Shown piece by piece: positions 42,914-51,610 of a stretch of DNA of 64,000 bases (the first letter of the stretch is position 1; every line of letters begins with the position of its first letter). The position numbers were made by a program, and so were the translations under genes. The DNA is taken from the NCBI GenBank assembly GCA_016193195.1, contig JACPSQ010000086.1, forward strand, positions 1-64,000, written 5' to 3'. This DNA is from Candidatus Omnitrophota bacterium. GTDB taxonomy: Bacteria; Omnitrophota; Gorgyraeia; Aquiviventales; Aquiviventaceae. The notes beneath the pieces were generated by a model. That model was not told the DNA's origin, made no database searches, and saw nothing but the letters and a program-made list of their open reading frames with translations.

Positions 42914-44505
42914 TTGCCAAGGTGCTGATCGTCGTGCCGCCGCTGGTGAACAAGGACGAGGAGGGTGATGCCGCTCCGGATCGGCCGGATTTCGAGGCGT
43001 ACCGGCTGGTGTCTCCGGTGGAGCCGACGAGTGTCGCCGCGGATTTGCTCCATCGGGGGTTTACGGTGAAGCTCTTCGACCTCGGCGCGTACACGACCGG
43101 CCGGTTCGAGCGGTATGAGGCGTACCTGCGAGACGTCCAGCCCGATGCGGTCGTCCTGGTGCAGTCGATCCTCACCTTCGCCACCGCGCAGGACTGGGAC
43201 GGCAAGCGGGTTTTCGAGCTGGCCCGCCACGCGGTGCCCCATGTCCTGACGGTGCTCACAGGCGGCCAGGCGACCAACTATCCCGGCCGCGCCGTGGAAG
43301 CCCGTATCTGCGACTATTCCATCAAGGGGGAAGTGGATTTCGCGGTCGCGGAACTGTTGACGACGCTGAACCAGGGGGGCGATCCCTCCGGTGTCCGCGG
43401 CGTGGCGTTCCGCACGACCTCCGGCGAGGTCTTCGTATCCGAGGGCTATCCGGTCGTCGATGTCTTACAGCTGCGGCTTCCCGCCTACCACGTGCTTGAT
43501 GCCGATCAGCACCTCCAGTATACCCAGACGTTGGAACGCGCCAAGATCCGCTTTCCGGAGAAAAGCCGGCGGTATCGGGACATCATGACCTCGCGCGGCT
43601 GTGTCTTGCGTTGCTCATTCTGCTGCGTCGCCCATCTGCGAGGCGAACGACAGAAATACCGCCGCAAACCGCTCGACCTCGTCATGGCGGAGATCGAGCA
43701 GGCGCTCGAGGGCGGGATCGAGGAGATTCATTTTTTTGACGACCTCTTCGTACAGAACGAGGCGCAGATCCTGGAGTTCACCGATGAGCTGCGCCGCCGC
43801 CGCCTCACCTTCCATTGGTTCGTCGCCCAGGGCCAGCCGTTGTGGCCGCTGACTCGCGATGCGCTGGCGGCGATGAAGGAAACCGGGATGTACCGGATCA
43901 TCTGCCCGCTGGAATCCGGCAGCAATCGGGTGCTGAAGGAAGTGGTGGGTAAGGTCTACTCGAGAGCGGAGCACCACCATAACGTGGTGCGATGGGCCCA
44001 CGAGCTGGGCCTCGAGATCATCGGGATGTTCGTCGTCGGGATGCCGGGGGAGAAGCGACACGAGATCTTGGAGACCGTGCGCTTCGCCGAGGCGCACCCG
44101 GAGATCGACTACTCCGTGTTTTCGATCGCCACCCCCATGGTCGGGACGCGCCTCATGCGGCAGGTGATGCGGGAGGGCCGGCTCGATGATCAAGACAAGA
44201 TCAACCGGGTCATCAAACGCACGGTGGCGTTGTATGAGACGGAGGAGTTTAAGGCGTATGAGATGGGCGTCATCCGGGCGTTCGACTGGGACCGGATCAA
44301 CTTCCCCACCCTGGAGCGCCAGATGAAGTACACCCGCATGGTGGGGATCACGCTCGAGCAACTGGACATCGTGCGGGAATACTCCAAGAAGACGTTCTAC
44401 CGCTTCTTCCCGGATTACGACGGGCCGCTCTCCTTTAAGGAGCTGTACGAGCAGCCAGACCTGTTTAAGGAACTGGAGCCGCTCATCCCATCAACCTTGT
44501 ACTGA
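42910..44505 (+). CDS. B12-binding radical SAM protein, 2 of 2
   Basis: 531 residues. N-terminal B12-like domain (LIVVPPLVNKDE, VAADLLHRGFTVKLFDLGAY, TVLTGGQATNY). Radical SAM core CxxxCxxC starts at Cys231 in SRGCVLRCSFCC; LESGSNRVLKEVVGK and GMFVVGMPGEKRHE are the usual downstream strands. Same class as 35605-37644 but without its long C-terminal helical region. Likely roles are methylation, methylthiolation or rearrangement. The start overlaps the methyltransferase stop by 4 bp and the next gene starts 1 bp after its stop. Confidence 0.86.
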   Translation: MIAKVLIVVPPLVNKDEEGDAAPDRPDFEAYRLVSPVEPTSVAADLLHRGFTVKLFDLGAYTTGRFERYEAYLRDVQPDAVVLVQSILTFATAQDWDGKRVFELARHAVPHVLTVLTGGQATNYPGRAVEARICDYSIKGEVDFAVAELLTTLNQGGDPSGVRGVAFRTTSGEVFVSEGYPVVDVLQLRLPAYHVLDADQHLQYTQTLERAKIRFPEKSRRYRDIMTSRGCVLRCSFCCVAHLRGERQKYRRKPLDLVMAEIEQALEGGIEEIHFFDDLFVQNEAQILEFTDELRRRRLTFHWFVAQGQPLWPLTRDALAAMKETGMYRIICPLESGSNRVLKEVVGKVYSRAEHHHNVVRWAHELGLEIIGMFVVGMPGEKRHEILETVRFAEAHPEIDYSVFSIATPMVGTRLMRQVMREGRLDDQDKINRVIKRTVALYETEEFKAYEMGVIRAFDWDRINFPTLERQMKYTRMVGITLEQLDIVREYSKKTFYRFFPDYDGPLSFKELYEQPDLFKELEPLIPSTLY

Positions 44506-45441
44506 ATGCTGCTCATCGTGGGCTCTGGGGGGTTGTTGGGATCGCATGTGGCGGCCTATTTCCTGCAGGCAGGGATGCCGGTGGTCTGCGCCTCGCACAA
44601 GCCTGGCGCGGACCTCAAACTGGATCTTGCGCAGCCGCTCGGCGACTTCGCCAAGCAGCTGCCGAAGGGGATTACGCACGTGTTTGTATGCAGCAGTATC
44701 ACAAGCCTCGATGCCTGTGCGCGCGACCCGGAGACGACCAGGCGATTCAACGTGACGCACACCATCGCGTTGCTGGAGCAGCTGCTGGCGAAGGGCATCC
44801 GGCCGATCTTCTGCTCGTCTGACCTCGTCTTCAAGGGGGACCGCGGGAACTATCGCGAAGATGATCCCCGGGAGCCGACAACCGAGTACGGCCGCCAGAA
44901 GCATACGGTGGAGGAATTCCTCCTCGGCCAAGCCCAGAGGTCTCTCATCATCCGGATGAGCAAGCTCTACAGCCTGGCTCCCGACGATCCCTCGCCGATC
45001 GGGCAGATGCTCACCGCCCTGAAGCGTGGGCAGTGCGTGCGCGGTGCAGACGATCAGACAATCTGTCCCACGTGCGTGGAGGATATCCCGAAGGCGCTGC
45101 ATGCCTTGCTGAACCTCCGTGCCACCGGGGTCTACCATGTCGCTTCGTCGCAGCGGGACACGCGCTACACCCTGGCACGGCGCCTGGCGGCTGCCATTGG
45201 ACGGGAGAGACTCGTGCAGCGGTGCTCCATCCGAGACTTCACCTTCGTGGAGCCACGGCCAACCGACAATTCGTTGGACGTCAGCAGGTTCCTGTCCGCG
45301 ACACCATGTCGATTCACCACGCTCGATGAGCGTCTCCCTGAGATCTTGCGCAGGCGGGGTACCATTGACACGTCAGGAGGACTCGATGGGCAAGGAAATC
45401 AATCTGCTCGACCGGTACCCGCGCTTCAAACGGCCCCTTGA
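44506..45441 (+). CDS. RmlD-like extended SDR (dTDP-4-dehydrorhamnose reductase type)
   Basis: 311 residues. LLIVGSGGLLGSHVAAYFLQAGMP binds NADP; HVFVCSSITSLDACARDPETTRRFNVTHT, FCSSDLVFKGDRGNY and YGRQK (catalytic Tyr/Lys) follow the RmlD pattern. IIRMSKLYSLAPDDPSPIGQ and ICPTCVEDIPKALH are also typical. Start ATG 44506 follows the radical SAM stop directly. The C-terminal 25 residues overlap the next methyltransferase gene by 56 bp, so the reading of the last 15-20 residues may be non-functional. It could reduce a 4-keto-deoxy sugar nucleotide. Confidence 0.84.
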   Translation: MLLIVGSGGLLGSHVAAYFLQAGMPVVCASHKPGADLKLDLAQPLGDFAKQLPKGITHVFVCSSITSLDACARDPETTRRFNVTHTIALLEQLLAKGIRPIFCSSDLVFKGDRGNYREDDPREPTTEYGRQKHTVEEFLLGQAQRSLIIRMSKLYSLAPDDPSPIGQMLTALKRGQCVRGADDQTICPTCVEDIPKALHALLNLRATGVYHVASSQRDTRYTLARRLAAAIGRERLVQRCSIRDFTFVEPRPTDNSLDVSRFLSATPCRFTTLDERLPEILRRRGTIDTSGGLDGQGNQSARPVPALQTAP

Positions 45442-46048
45442 AGCGCGCGCCAGACTGGTGACCGCGGAGCATCGCGCCATTGCGGGGCGGTTTGGAAAGG
45501 AGTATTTCGACGGCGATCGCCTGAACGGCTATGGAGGGTATACGTATCATCCGCGCTTCTGGACGGAGACCGTGAAGCGCTTCCGCGACTACTACAACCT
45601 CGCAGAGGACGCGGCGGTACTCGATGTCGGGTGCGCCAAGGGGTTTATGATGTACGACTTCAAACAGCTCATGCCGAAGATGGTGATTGCGGGGATTGAT
45701 ATTTCGCAGTACGCCTACGATCACGCTATCGAGGATATGAAACCCTATATCCGTGTGGGGGATGCGACGAAGCTACCCTATCCAGATCGCTCATTTGACC
45801 TCGTGATTTCGATTAATACCATCCATAATCTTCCACTTGAGGAATGCCGACAGGCCCTGCGAGAGATTCAACGGGTCTCCAGAGCCCATGCCTTCATTAC
45901 CGTGGACGCCTGGAGAACGACAGAGGAACGAGAGCGCCTCACCCAGTGGATCTTGACGGCGAAGACCTATATGGCGGTCGAGGATTGGCAACGGCTCTTT
46001 GCTGGAGTCGGCTATACCGGTGATTACTACTGGTTTATCGCCGAGTGA
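45386..46048 (+). CDS. Class I SAM-dependent methyltransferase
   Basis: 220 residues. Start ATG 45386 is supported by AGGAGG 5 nt upstream (45375-45380), one of the best ribosome-binding sites in the window, located inside the tail of the upstream gene. AVLDVGCAKGFMMYDFKQLMP carries the SAM-binding loop; IDISQYAYDHAIEDMK and VGDATKLPYPDRSFDLVISINTIHNLPLEECRQALREIQRV are typical of the Methyltransf_11 family. YHPRFW and the C-terminal WQRLFAGVGYTGDYYWFI suggest a small-substrate enzyme such as those in polysaccharide gene sets. Substrate unknown. Confidence 0.84.
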   Translation: MGKEINLLDRYPRFKRPLEARARLVTAEHRAIAGRFGKEYFDGDRLNGYGGYTYHPRFWTETVKRFRDYYNLAEDAAVLDVGCAKGFMMYDFKQLMPKMVIAGIDISQYAYDHAIEDMKPYIRVGDATKLPYPDRSFDLVISINTIHNLPLEECRQALREIQRVSRAHAFITVDAWRTTEERERLTQWILTAKTYMAVEDWQRLFAGVGYTGDYYWFIAE

Positions 46049-46052
46049 CGCG

Positions 46053-47609
46053 ATGACCGTGCGTCCTGAAGAACGGGGTTATCAGAGGAAGATCAAGAGC
46101 CGGGAGGAGCTTCGCCAGATTATTGGTCCACGTCCACGTCCACGGAAGGTGATCATGTGTCATGGGACGTTTGATCTGGTCCATCCAGGCCACATCCGCC
46201 ATCTCATGTACGCCAAAAGCAAGGCAGACATCTTGATCACCAGCTTGACCTGTGATGCCCATATCGCGAAGGCCAATTTTCGCCCCTTTGTCCCACAAGA
46301 TTTACGGGCGATGAACCTCGCCGCGCTTGAAGTCGTCGATTACGTCATGGTGGATGAGAACCCCACCCCGATTGACACTATCGCCTTCTTGCAACCCGAT
46401 TTCTTCGCGAAAGGGTACGAGTACTCGAAAGATGGTCTCCATCCCAAGACTCGCGAAGAGCTCAAAGTGTTAGAGTCATACGGTGGAGAGCTCATTTTTA
46501 CGCCCGGTGACATCGTCTATTCTTCCTCACTCCTTCTTGAGTCCGGACCACCGAAACTCTCTGCAGAAAAACTGGTGACCCTGATGGAGTCAGAGGGGAT
46601 TACGTTCGACGGTCTCCGTAAGGCGCTGGACGACTTTGACAGAATTCGAGTCCACGTGCTCGGCGACACCATTGTCGACTCGCATACGTACTGCAGTCTG
46701 ATTGGCGCGACGGCAAAGACCCCGACCTTCAGTGTGAAATATGAACGAAAGGTTGATTTTGTCGGCGGAGCGGGTGTCGTCGCCAAGCATCTTCGGAAAA
46801 CGGGGGCTGCGGTCACGCTGTCCACCGTGTTGGGCGAAGATCCCCTCAAAGATTTTGTCCTGAACGATCTCGCGACCAGCGGGGTCGAGTGTGGACCATG
46901 TGTTGATCACACCAGACCGACCACACAAAAGAACGTATTTATCGCGGATGGGTACCGGATGCTAAAGGTGGATCGACTCGACAACCGTCCAATTTCTGAC
47001 AAGACACTTGAACAGCTCTGCGATTCGCTGACGTCCTCACACGTCGATGCGGTGCTCTTCAGTGATTTTCGCCACGGGATCTTTAGCTCTCAAACGATTC
47101 CTCATCTAACCTCGGCGATCCCAGGAGGCATATTCCGAGCAGCGGATAGTCAAGTCGCGAGTCGCTGGGGCAATATCCTGGAGTTTCAAGGATTCGATCT
47201 CATCACCCCCAATGAGCGGGAAGCGCGATTCGCCTTAGGAGATCAGGATTCTGTCATTCGCCCACTGGCCTACACCCTCTACATGAAAGCGAAGTGCAAG
47301 GTCCTCATGCTCAAACTGGGGGATCGGGGATTGGTGACGTACAGGGCGCCCAGCGAGGATGTTCGTTCCTTCTTCACGATTGATAGTTTTGCAGAGCGGG
47401 TGGTTGATCCAGTGGGAGCTGGCGATGCCCTCCTGGCGTATGCCACCCTGGCGCTGGTCGCCACGCAGTCCCCCGTGATTGCCTCAATCCTTGGGGCCAT
47501 GGCTGCCGCGGTGGCTTGTGAGCACGAAGGGAATCTTCCCGTTTCCCTTGAGCAGATTCTTGAGAAACTCCAAGCCGTCGAACGCCAGGTTCGCTACGAG
47601 TACGTCTAG
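46053..47609 (+). CDS. Cytidylyltransferase-PfkB kinase fusion, second copy
   Basis: 518 residues from ATG 46053, 4 bp after the previous stop. N-terminal nucleotidyltransferase with HxGH in IMCHGTFDLVHPGHIRHLMYA, then AKGYEYSKDGLHP; C-terminal PfkB kinase with VHVLGDTIVDSHTYC, KVDFVGGAGVVAKHL and GAGD in RVVDPVGAGDALLAYATLA. Same reversed domain order as 29024-30577, but only moderately similar to it in the loops. The gene looks AT-richer than its neighbours. Two copies imply two different activated sugars or one ancient duplication. Confidence 0.84.
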   Translation: MTVRPEERGYQRKIKSREELRQIIGPRPRPRKVIMCHGTFDLVHPGHIRHLMYAKSKADILITSLTCDAHIAKANFRPFVPQDLRAMNLAALEVVDYVMVDENPTPIDTIAFLQPDFFAKGYEYSKDGLHPKTREELKVLESYGGELIFTPGDIVYSSSLLLESGPPKLSAEKLVTLMESEGITFDGLRKALDDFDRIRVHVLGDTIVDSHTYCSLIGATAKTPTFSVKYERKVDFVGGAGVVAKHLRKTGAAVTLSTVLGEDPLKDFVLNDLATSGVECGPCVDHTRPTTQKNVFIADGYRMLKVDRLDNRPISDKTLEQLCDSLTSSHVDAVLFSDFRHGIFSSQTIPHLTSAIPGGIFRAADSQVASRWGNILEFQGFDLITPNEREARFALGDQDSVIRPLAYTLYMKAKCKVLMLKLGDRGLVTYRAPSEDVRSFFTIDSFAERVVDPVGAGDALLAYATLALVATQSPVIASILGAMAAAVACEHEGNLPVSLEQILEKLQAVERQVRYEYV

Positions 47610-47610
47610 C

Positions 47611-48543
47611 ATGGCGATGAGAATCGTGGTTATCGGACTTGGCGTCCAAGGGCGCAAGCGCATGGCCGTCGCGAAGGATGAGGTCGTGGCGACCGTTGAC
47701 CCTGTGGTTGAGGAGGCGACCTTCCACGCGATTGAAGAGGTGCCGCTGGACTCATTCGATGCGGCGCTGGTTTGCACACCTGATCACACCAAGGCGGGCC
47801 TCTTGCGGTATCTCCTGTCCCATCGCAAGCATGTCCTGGTCGAGAAGCCGTTGGTGTCCGCTGACGTCGAGACGTTGCGGGAGTTCGAGACACTGGCACG
47901 CGAGAGCTACGTGGCCTGCTACACGGCCTACAACCATCGGTTTGAGCCGCATATCGTGCGGATGAAGGCGCTTCTCGATGCCGGGACGCTTGGGCCGCTC
48001 TATCTCGTGCGAGGCTTCTACGGCAACGGGACGGCGCGCGATGTCCGGAGCTCCCTCTGGCGAGACCAAGGGCGCGGGGTGTTGTCGGATCTCGGCTCGC
48101 ATCTGTTGGACATTGGCTTGTTTCTGTTCGGTGAGATCGATGGCAAGTTTGAGTTATGGAGCGCGAATCGGTTTGAGAATGAGGCCTTTGATCACGTGCT
48201 GTTTGGGGTGACCGGCAGGCCGGTGATGGAGTGGGAGGGAACATTCGTTGCCTGGCGCAATACGTTTACGCTCGATGTGTTCGGCGAACGGGGCAGTGCG
48301 CATATCCATGGGCTCTGCAAGTGGGGCCCAAGCCGCTTCATCCTTCGGCATCGAGTCTTGCCCAGCGGGCGACCCTCAGAACACGTGGACACGTTGGAGC
48401 AAGCCGATCCCACCTGGGCCTTGGAATATGCCTATTTCAAGCAATTGTGCCGAAGCGGAGGGACCAACCTGGAGAACGATATCTGGATTGCGGCGGTGTT
48501 GCACGGACTGGATCGTGCGATCGGACACGAGGTGCCGGCATGA
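47611..48543 (+). CDS. Gfo/Idh/MocA-family oxidoreductase, second copy
   Basis: 310 residues. VVIGLGVQGRKRMAVAKDEVVATVDP cofactor domain, ALVCTPDHTKAGLLRYLLSHRKHVLVEKPLV with the catalytic Lys of the EKP motif, and a C-terminal domain with AYNHRFEPHIVRMKAL, RGVLSDLGSHLLDIGLFLFGE (the conserved Gly, Asp/His). Shorter than usual (330-370) because the N-terminal region between strand one and three is trimmed. Probably acts on a sugar nucleotide or inositol keto group. Stop overlaps the next gene by 4 bp. Confidence 0.85.
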   Translation: MAMRIVVIGLGVQGRKRMAVAKDEVVATVDPVVEEATFHAIEEVPLDSFDAALVCTPDHTKAGLLRYLLSHRKHVLVEKPLVSADVETLREFETLARESYVACYTAYNHRFEPHIVRMKALLDAGTLGPLYLVRGFYGNGTARDVRSSLWRDQGRGVLSDLGSHLLDIGLFLFGEIDGKFELWSANRFENEAFDHVLFGVTGRPVMEWEGTFVAWRNTFTLDVFGERGSAHIHGLCKWGPSRFILRHRVLPSGRPSEHVDTLEQADPTWALEYAYFKQLCRSGGTNLENDIWIAAVLHGLDRAIGHEVPA

Positions 48544-49841
48544 TCGGATTTGCCGGGCTCTCGCACCTGGGGATTGTTTCCAGCATCGTCGCCGCCTCAA
48601 AAGGCCATGACGTCGTCGCCTTTGATCCTGACGTCACGCGATGTGAAGCGCTTCGGCGAGGGCAGTTGCCGGTGGTGGAGCCTGGTCTCCAGGAGTTGCT
48701 GGCATCCGCCCGACCACGGATTCGGTTTACCAGCGATCCTCAAGCCCTTGCCGCATGCGCCGTGGTGATCTGTGCGGAGGATGTGCCCACGAGCGTGGAC
48801 AACACAAGCGAGTTTGGGCCCATCAACCGGCTGTTAGATACCGTCGAACAACAAGCCGCTCCAGGAATGAGCGTGGTCGTGCTGAGCCAGGTGCCGCCTG
48901 GATTCACCAGACAGTTGGCACGGAGATGGGCTGATCGGCGTCTGGAGGTGTTCTATCAGGCCGAGACCTTGATTTTCGGTCAGGCTGTGGAGCGGGCGCT
49001 CTCTCCGGAGCGGATGATTGTCGGCTGCGCAAGACCGCAACAGGCGCTTCCGGAGGCGTATGCGAACCTGCTGGCCAGTTTCAGCTGCCCGATTCTGCCG
49101 ATGCGCTATGAAAGCGCTGAACTGGCCAAGATTGCCATCAACATGTTTCTCGTCTCGTCGGTCTCGACTACGAACATACTGGCGGAGTTGTGCGAGGCGA
49201 TTGGGGCGGATTGGTCGGAGATCATCCCCGCGCTGCGATTGGATGCGCGCATCGGGCCGCGGGCCTATGTCACTCCGGGGCTTGGTCTGTCGGGAGGCAA
49301 TCTCGAACGGGACCTCTCGACTTTCAGTCGCTTGGCTCAGGCGGCCGGAACAGATGCCCGGATGGTCGAGGCCTGGTTGGTCAATAGCGCGCACCGACAG
49401 GGCTGGGTGTTGACGACGCTCGCCCGCGAGGTCTTGTCCTGTCAGACGGATCCCATGATTGCGGTCTGGGGCCTGGCCTATAAACCGCATACCCACTCCA
49501 CGAAAAACTCCCCGGCACTGGCGTTGTTGGAAACCTTATCCGGCTCCGGCATCCGGGTGCAGGCCTACGATCCGGCCATCCGGCTCACGCGTCCAGACTG
49601 GCCTCGGTTCACCCAGGTGTCCACGCCGCTGGAGGCATGTGGGGAAGCGGACGCCTTGGCGATTCTGACGTCTTGGCCGGAGTTTGCATCGGTGGATCTG
49701 ACACGCGTCGCTCGGATCATGAGAGGCCGTCTGGTCATTGATCCATTGGGGATGCTGGACCCGGCAGGCTGTCAGGAGACCGGCCTGCGGCAGCGGCGCC
49801 TGGGAGTGCCGACATTGACGGAGGACCCCGTCCTATGCTGA
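48540..49841 (+). CDS. UDP-sugar dehydrogenase-like protein without catalytic Cys/Lys
   Basis: 433 residues. The Rossmann opening GFAGLSHLGIVSSIVAA, FDPDVTRCEALRRGQLPVVEPGLQELL, CAEDVPTSVDN, and the Lys in AELAKIAINMFLVSSVSTTN are as in the UDP-glucose/GDP-mannose dehydrogenases. At the active site the family has G-C-F-x-K-D; here it reads PGLGLSGGNLERDLST: Asn254 in place of Cys and Arg257 in place of Lys. Oxidation to a carboxylate via a thiohemiacetal therefore looks impossible. It might be an aldehyde/alcohol-only enzyme, a binding protein or an epimerase-like derivative. C-terminal domain (IAVWGLAYKPHTHSTKNSPALALLETL) is intact. Confidence 0.82.
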   Translation: MIGFAGLSHLGIVSSIVAASKGHDVVAFDPDVTRCEALRRGQLPVVEPGLQELLASARPRIRFTSDPQALAACAVVICAEDVPTSVDNTSEFGPINRLLDTVEQQAAPGMSVVVLSQVPPGFTRQLARRWADRRLEVFYQAETLIFGQAVERALSPERMIVGCARPQQALPEAYANLLASFSCPILPMRYESAELAKIAINMFLVSSVSTTNILAELCEAIGADWSEIIPALRLDARIGPRAYVTPGLGLSGGNLERDLSTFSRLAQAAGTDARMVEAWLVNSAHRQGWVLTTLAREVLSCQTDPMIAVWGLAYKPHTHSTKNSPALALLETLSGSGIRVQAYDPAIRLTRPDWPRFTQVSTPLEACGEADALAILTSWPEFASVDLTRVARIMRGRLVIDPLGMLDPAGCQETGLRQRRLGVPTLTEDPVLC

Positions 49842-50752
49842 CCCACGCGTCGGAGGCGCCAAGCAGGCCGCGTCGAGTCGTGGTGCTTGGGGCGTCAGGG
49901 TTCGTCGGGGCGGACCTGATCGAGCATTTGCGAGGGCATGAGGTGCCGACACTGCCGCTGTCTTCCGCTGACGTGGATCTTCGCCAGGCTGAATCGGTGG
50001 AGCGGTTGGTACAGCTCGTCGACGAGGGGGACAGCCTCGTCATCGTGTCAGCCCTGACGCCTGACAAAGGCAAGGATGTCAAGACCTTCATGGCCAATCT
50101 GACCATGGGAGCCCATGTGAGCGCGTTCCTCAGTCGCGTCCGGCTGGCCCAGGTGGTCTATGTCAGCTCCGACAGCGTGTATGATGATCAGGCCTCGCTC
50201 ATCGACGAGACCACGCGGTGTGCTCCACAGACCTTCCACGGCCTCATGCATCTGGCTCGAGAGCGCATGGTGACTTCGGCCCTCCAGCCGTTGAAGACGC
50301 CGTTGCTGATTATCCGCCCATCCCTGTTGTATGGGGCCCGTGATTCCCACAACGGCTACGGGCCGAATCGATTTCTGCGCTCAGCCAGGGAAGAGGCGCG
50401 CATTGAGCTGTTTGGCCAGGGTGAGGAAACGCGCGACCACGTCTATATCAAGGACTTGAGCCGATTGATCGGCCTCGGGTTGCTGCATGGGAGCCAGGGC
50501 GTGCTCAATGTCGCGACTGGACAGTCTGTGTCCTTCCGGAAAGTGGCTGAGCTGGTGGCCTCCATGGCTGACCACCCGGTTTGGATCGAGTGCCGACCAC
50601 GGACAGGCCCGATCAGCCATCGGCATTTTGATATCAAGACCCTCCTCAGCCGATTTCCGACGTTCCGCCTGACCCCGTTGCAGGAAGGCCTGGCCGACAC
50701 GCTGCGGCAGATGAAGGCTTCTGCTGAAAAAACCATGCCGATCGCGGTCTGA
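49835..50752 (+). CDS. Extended SDR with altered catalytic pair
   Basis: 305 residues. VVVLGASGFVGADLIEHLRGHEV binds the cofactor; SDSVYDDQASLIDET and IIRPSLLYGARDSHNGYGPNRF are SDR landmarks. The region that normally holds YxxxK reads FHGLMHLARERM, so His replaces Tyr and His replaces Lys. It also lacks the acidic TGGxGFIG variant, having GASGFVG. An SDR without Tyr/Lys probably does not catalyse hydride transfer in the standard way. Overlaps the upstream dehydrogenase-like gene by 7 bp. May be a partner or a divergent isomerase. Confidence 0.8.
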   Translation: MLTHASEAPSRPRRVVVLGASGFVGADLIEHLRGHEVPTLPLSSADVDLRQAESVERLVQLVDEGDSLVIVSALTPDKGKDVKTFMANLTMGAHVSAFLSRVRLAQVVYVSSDSVYDDQASLIDETTRCAPQTFHGLMHLARERMVTSALQPLKTPLLIIRPSLLYGARDSHNGYGPNRFLRSAREEARIELFGQGEETRDHVYIKDLSRLIGLGLLHGSQGVLNVATGQSVSFRKVAELVASMADHPVWIECRPRTGPISHRHFDIKTLLSRFPTFRLTPLQEGLADTLRQMKASAEKTMPIAV

Positions 50753-50755
50753 ACG

Positions 50756-51610
50756 ATGAGCACGACGCCACCAGAAGTTATGGCCGTTCCCCAGGCCGCC
50801 AGACGATTCGATGTGGAGGACTCGAAGCACCGGTGTGTTCGGTTCCGGAAACGCATCCTTGAAATCTCCCAGACCGTGACGGCATTGCACATCGGCGGGT
50901 CGTTTTCCTGCTTGGAGATGCTCGACACGATCTATTTCGGCCTGATGCGTCGAGACGGCCCCTCGCCTGATACGTTCATCCTGTCCAAGGGGCATGGATC
51001 GATGGCGCAGTATGTGGTGTTGGAAGAGCTCGGGATCCTCTCGCGAGCAGACCTGGCGTTGTACTCTAAACCCGGCGGACGGATCGCCACCCATCCTGAC
51101 TATGGGACCCCGGGGATCGAAGCCTCGACCGGCTCACTTGGCCATGGCCTCGGGATGGCGCTCGGGATGGCCTTGGCGGATAAGGTCGCCGGCATCGACC
51201 GTCATGTGTACGTGGTGATGAGCGATGGGGAAATGCAAGAAGGGTCAGTCTGGGAAGCCATGATGCTGGCGCCATCGCTGAAGCTCACCAACCTCATCGC
51301 CTTTCTCGATCTCAATGATTTTCAGTCTCTCGGCCAGACGAGCAAGATCCTTCCCAACTTTTATCCCGTGCGCGACAAGGTGACCGCCTTTGGGTGGGAG
51401 GCGGCTGAGGTGAATGGGCATGATGCCCAGGCGGTCTATCAGGCTGTCCAAGCTCGGAAAGGGTCGGTGCCCTTTCTGCTGATTGGACGAACCGTCAAGG
51501 GCAAGGGCGTCAGTTACATGGAACACGTTCCCATGTGGCACTACCGCTCTCCCTCGCCTGAGGAATATCAGCGGGCCCTGCAGGAATTGGATGGTGGTGA
51601 ACTACGATGA
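50756..51610 (+). CDS. Split transketolase, N-terminal subunit, second pair
   Basis: 284 residues. KRILEISQTVTALHIGGSFSCLEMLDTIYFGLM, FILSKGHGSMAQYVVLEELG, THPDYGTPGIEASTGSLGHGLGMALGMAL and VVMSDGEMQEGSVWEAMMLAPSLKLTNLIAFLDLNDFQSLG are the PP-domain blocks with the ThDP motif. It shares architecture with the protein at 40468-41253 and ATGA coupling to its partner at 51607. Such split transketolases occur in the sporadic carbohydrate cluster of Leptospira and other bacteria, next to UDP-galactopyranose mutase and 2OG oxygenase genes, as here. The 30-residue N-terminal extension is not in copy one. Confidence 0.9.
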   Translation: MSTTPPEVMAVPQAARRFDVEDSKHRCVRFRKRILEISQTVTALHIGGSFSCLEMLDTIYFGLMRRDGPSPDTFILSKGHGSMAQYVVLEELGILSRADLALYSKPGGRIATHPDYGTPGIEASTGSLGHGLGMALGMALADKVAGIDRHVYVVMSDGEMQEGSVWEAMMLAPSLKLTNLIAFLDLNDFQSLGQTSKILPNFYPVRDKVTAFGWEAAEVNGHDAQAVYQAVQARKGSVPFLLIGRTVKGKGVSYMEHVPMWHYRSPSPEEYQRALQELDGGELR

